Part shown: positions 6,219-7,484 of the stretch, piece by piece
Numbering within the stretch: the stretch's first letter is position 1
Layout of the letters: every line of letters starts with the position of its first letter
Origin: Candidatus Hydrogenedentota bacterium
GTDB taxonomy: Bacteria; Hydrogenedentota; Hydrogenedentia; Hydrogenedentales; GCA-2746185
Direction of reading: 5' to 3'
Assembly (NCBI GenBank): GCA_030123645.1
Contig: JASJYE010000108.1
Location: 1-7,484, forward strand
DNA length: 7,484 nt
Program-made: the position numbers and the translations under genes
Notes under the pieces: generated by a model
The model's database searches: none
What the model saw: the letters and a program-made list of their open reading frames with translations, nothing else
Told to the model about the DNA's origin: nothing

Positions 6219-7286
6219 ATGAGCAAACAAGACGAGGTCATTCTATCCGGCATCCGCCCCACGGGGCGGCTGCACTACGGCAACTATTTTGGGGCGATCC
6301 AGAAGTTTATCGTGCTGCAGGAACAGGGCCTGCGCTGTTATTACTTCATCGCGGATTACCACGCCCTGACGACGGCCAGCGAACGTGTCGACTATTTCCG
6401 CTACACCTTGGACATGCTGCGAACCTACGTCGCCTGCGGCCTCGATCCATCAAAGTCCATCATCTATCGACAAAGCGACGTGCCGTGCACGGCCGAACTC
6501 GCCCTTCTTCTAGGCATGGTCACGCATGTAGGTTTTCTCGAACGCGGCACCACGTACAAGGACACGGTCGCCAAGTTGCCCGGCGGGACCACGCGCGGCC
6601 CGGAGGGAAACCCGATTCCGTACGGCCTGCTGGGATATCCGGTACTGATGGCGGCCGACATTCTAATTGTGCGCGCCGACACCGTGCCCGTAGGCGACGA
6701 CCAGCGCCAGCACGTCGAGATGGCCATCGACATCGCGGAGAAGTTCAATCGTCGCTTTGACACCGTTGCGCTGAAAATTCCTAAGCCGGTCGTGAGAAAC
6801 GCAGTGCGACTCCCCGGTCTCGATGGTGCCGCAAAAATGGGCAAGAGTGATAACAACGATCTCGGCCTGTTGGACGACGAGAAGATAGTCCTGAAGAAAA
6901 TCAAGGCCGTGCAGACGACGACCGACCCAACGCCTATCGAAGGCGCATCGGACGACCCGGACGACGTGATTCCCCAAATGCCGCCGAGTGTGGGGGCGCT
7001 TTACCGCCTGTTGTCTCTCCTTGCGCCCGAGGAAGTCTACCTTGATTTTACCCGCAAGTACCGGCGGGGCGAAAAGTTTTATGGCGTCTTGAAAACAACG
7101 CTCGCCGATTACGTAAACGCATTCAACGCGCCGATTATCGAAGCCTTCAATGCTCCGGGGAACAACGACGAGTCCATAAAGGAGTTTCTCACGGAGAACG
7201 CGAAAAAAGTGACGCCTGTCGCGTTGGAGACGGTAGAAGCGTGCCGGGAGGCGATCGGTATCGGGAGAAGCCTCCACCGCGCTTGA
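6219..7286 (+). CDS. trpS: Tryptophan--tRNA ligase (class Ic)
   Basis: TrpRS charges tRNA-Trp with tryptophan using ATP, in the cytoplasm, as a dimer. The product is 355 residues (E. coli 334). The class I signature HIGH region is PTGRLHYGNYFGA (14-26), and the KMSKS loop appears as KMGKS (206-210). Between them are FIADYHALTT (43-52), YPVLMAADIL (140-149) and VPVGDDQRQHVE (156-167), all characteristic of bacterial TrpRS. The stretch before YPVLMAADIL (GGTTRGPEG, 122-130) is about nine residues longer than in E. coli. The ATG at 6219 is the only start, since an in-frame TAG lies at 6192-6194. No Shine-Dalgarno-like sequence precedes it; a short inverted repeat sits there instead. The 107-base gap from rho leaves open whether it is co-transcribed or has its own promoter. 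Confidence 0.97.
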   Translation: MSKQDEVILSGIRPTGRLHYGNYFGAIQKFIVLQEQGLRCYYFIADYHALTTASERVDYFRYTLDMLRTYVACGLDPSKSIIYRQSDVPCTAELALLLGMVTHVGFLERGTTYKDTVAKLPGGTTRGPEGNPIPYGLLGYPVLMAADILIVRADTVPVGDDQRQHVEMAIDIAEKFNRRFDTVALKIPKPVVRNAVRLPGLDGAAKMGKSDNNDLGLLDDEKIVLKKIKAVQTTTDPTPIEGASDDPDDVIPQMPPSVGALYRLLSLLAPEEVYLDFTRKYRRGEKFYGVLKTTLADYVNAFNAPIIEAFNAPGNNDESIKEFLTENAKKVTPVALETVEACREAIGIGRSLHRA

Positions 7287-7407
7287 TGCGTAGCGCGGGC
7301 GGTCGCGGGTTCGCTGATCTTCCCTTCCCCACTGCCGCTGATAGGCTCATCGAAGACCGCGGACGCGAGGCAGCGTATCCCTCCCACAGATGGCTCTCGG
7401 CTTTTTC

Positions 7408-7452
7408 GTGCGCGATGTGGAGTCTGAAGCCGGGCTAGCCCGCATCGCTCAC
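7408..7452. repeat. Long imperfect inverted repeat downstream of trpS
   Basis: GTGcGCGATGTGG (7408-7420) pairs with CCCGCATCGCtCAC (7440-7452 side) as about twelve base pairs, with one C/T mismatch and one G-U pair, around a 19-base loop. The loop and inner right arm also contain the competing palindrome CGGGCTAGCCCG. This looks like a structured intergenic element or a dispersed repeat copy. Only one copy is visible here, so its repeat nature is inferred. Confidence 0.55.
7431..7442. repeat. Perfect 12-bp palindrome CGGGCTAGCCCG
   Basis: The sequence is identical to its own reverse complement and centres on CTAG, a tetramer that is rare in many bacterial genomes. It overlaps the right arm of the larger inverted repeat. 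It could be a dimeric protein-binding site or part of a dispersed repeat; nothing here decides. The 8-mer CTAGCCCG also occurs at 6191-6198 just before trpS. Confidence 0.6.
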
Positions 7453-7460
7453 AGCCCATT

Positions 7461-7471
7461 GGCGATTCGCC
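7461..7471. repeat. Short palindrome GGCGATTCGCC
   Basis: GGCGA and TCGCC are exact reverse complements around a single T. It lies nine bases right of the larger inverted repeat. It is short enough to be chance. Confidence 0.4.
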
Positions 7472-7484
7472 GCGTAAGTTGTTC

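Larger units (their letters stand above)
7287..7484. other. Non-coding stretch after trpS, rich in inverted repeats
   Basis: No convincing gene is seen in these 198 bases. The frame opened by an ATG at 7390 runs off the window edge but has no ribosome-binding site. The right half (7408-7471) contains three inverted repeats listed separately. There is a T5 at 7402-7406, but it precedes the stem rather than following it, so no standard intrinsic terminator is supported on either strand. Confidence 0.5.

Noticed and set aside
7109..7459. Minus-strand open frame of 116 residues
   Set aside because: It overlaps the trpS C-terminus in antisense and continues through the inverted-repeat region; no motif or ribosome-binding site supports it.
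7390..7484. Open frame from an ATG at 7390 running off the right edge
   Set aside because: No ribosome-binding site, no recognisable motif in 31 codons, and it lies across strong inverted repeats.
7287..7484. Intrinsic terminator after trpS
   Set aside because: The T5 at 7402-7406 comes before, not after, the stem, and on the other strand the stem would be followed by A residues.
1..7484. A novel multi-gene system, mobile element or CRISPR array
   Set aside because: All five genes are well-known housekeeping families with intact motifs. There are no transposase, integrase, toxin-antitoxin or regularly spaced repeats.

Overview
The window looks like an ordinary housekeeping segment of a Gram-negative (LPS-making, diderm) bacterial chromosome, with GC around 60% by eye. 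All five protein genes are on the + strand. In order they are: the C-terminal part of a Gfo/Idh/MocA-family oxidoreductase (cut by the left edge), lpxB (lipid A disaccharide synthase), polA (three-domain DNA polymerase I), rho (transcription terminator) and trpS (tryptophanyl-tRNA synthetase). The phylum cannot be fixed from these sequences. An oxidoreductase of this type directly before lpxB suggests a deltaproteobacterial, PVC-like or candidate-phylum lineage rather than an enterobacterium, but that is inference.

Layout: the first three genes are packed like one transcription unit. The oxidoreductase stop overlaps the lpxB start as GTGA (735-738). The lpxB stop overlaps the polA start as ATGCCTGA (1843-1850). 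About 100 bases with a small hairpin and a possible short leader ORF separate polA from rho. A 107-base gap with hairpin-prone sequence separates rho from trpS. The last 198 bases hold no convincing gene but contain several inverted repeats.

How the genes work together: the oxidoreductase and lpxB belong to the right-hand end of a lipid A (lpx) gene group whose earlier members would lie upstream. polA, rho and trpS serve DNA repair/replication, transcription termination and translation. They share no pathway, so their grouping reflects operon packing rather than one system.

I found no defence system, mobile element, CRISPR array or RNA gene, and no convincing new multi-gene system. The points most worth a second look concern rho: a phenylalanine where E. 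coli Rho has a P-loop lysine, a basic Q/N-rich disordered N-terminus, and a candidate translated leader peptide that overlaps the rho start. Next are a perfect 11-bp inverted repeat and a TTA-rich, lower-GC patch inside polA, the oxidoreductase-lpxB pairing, and the inverted repeats at the right edge.
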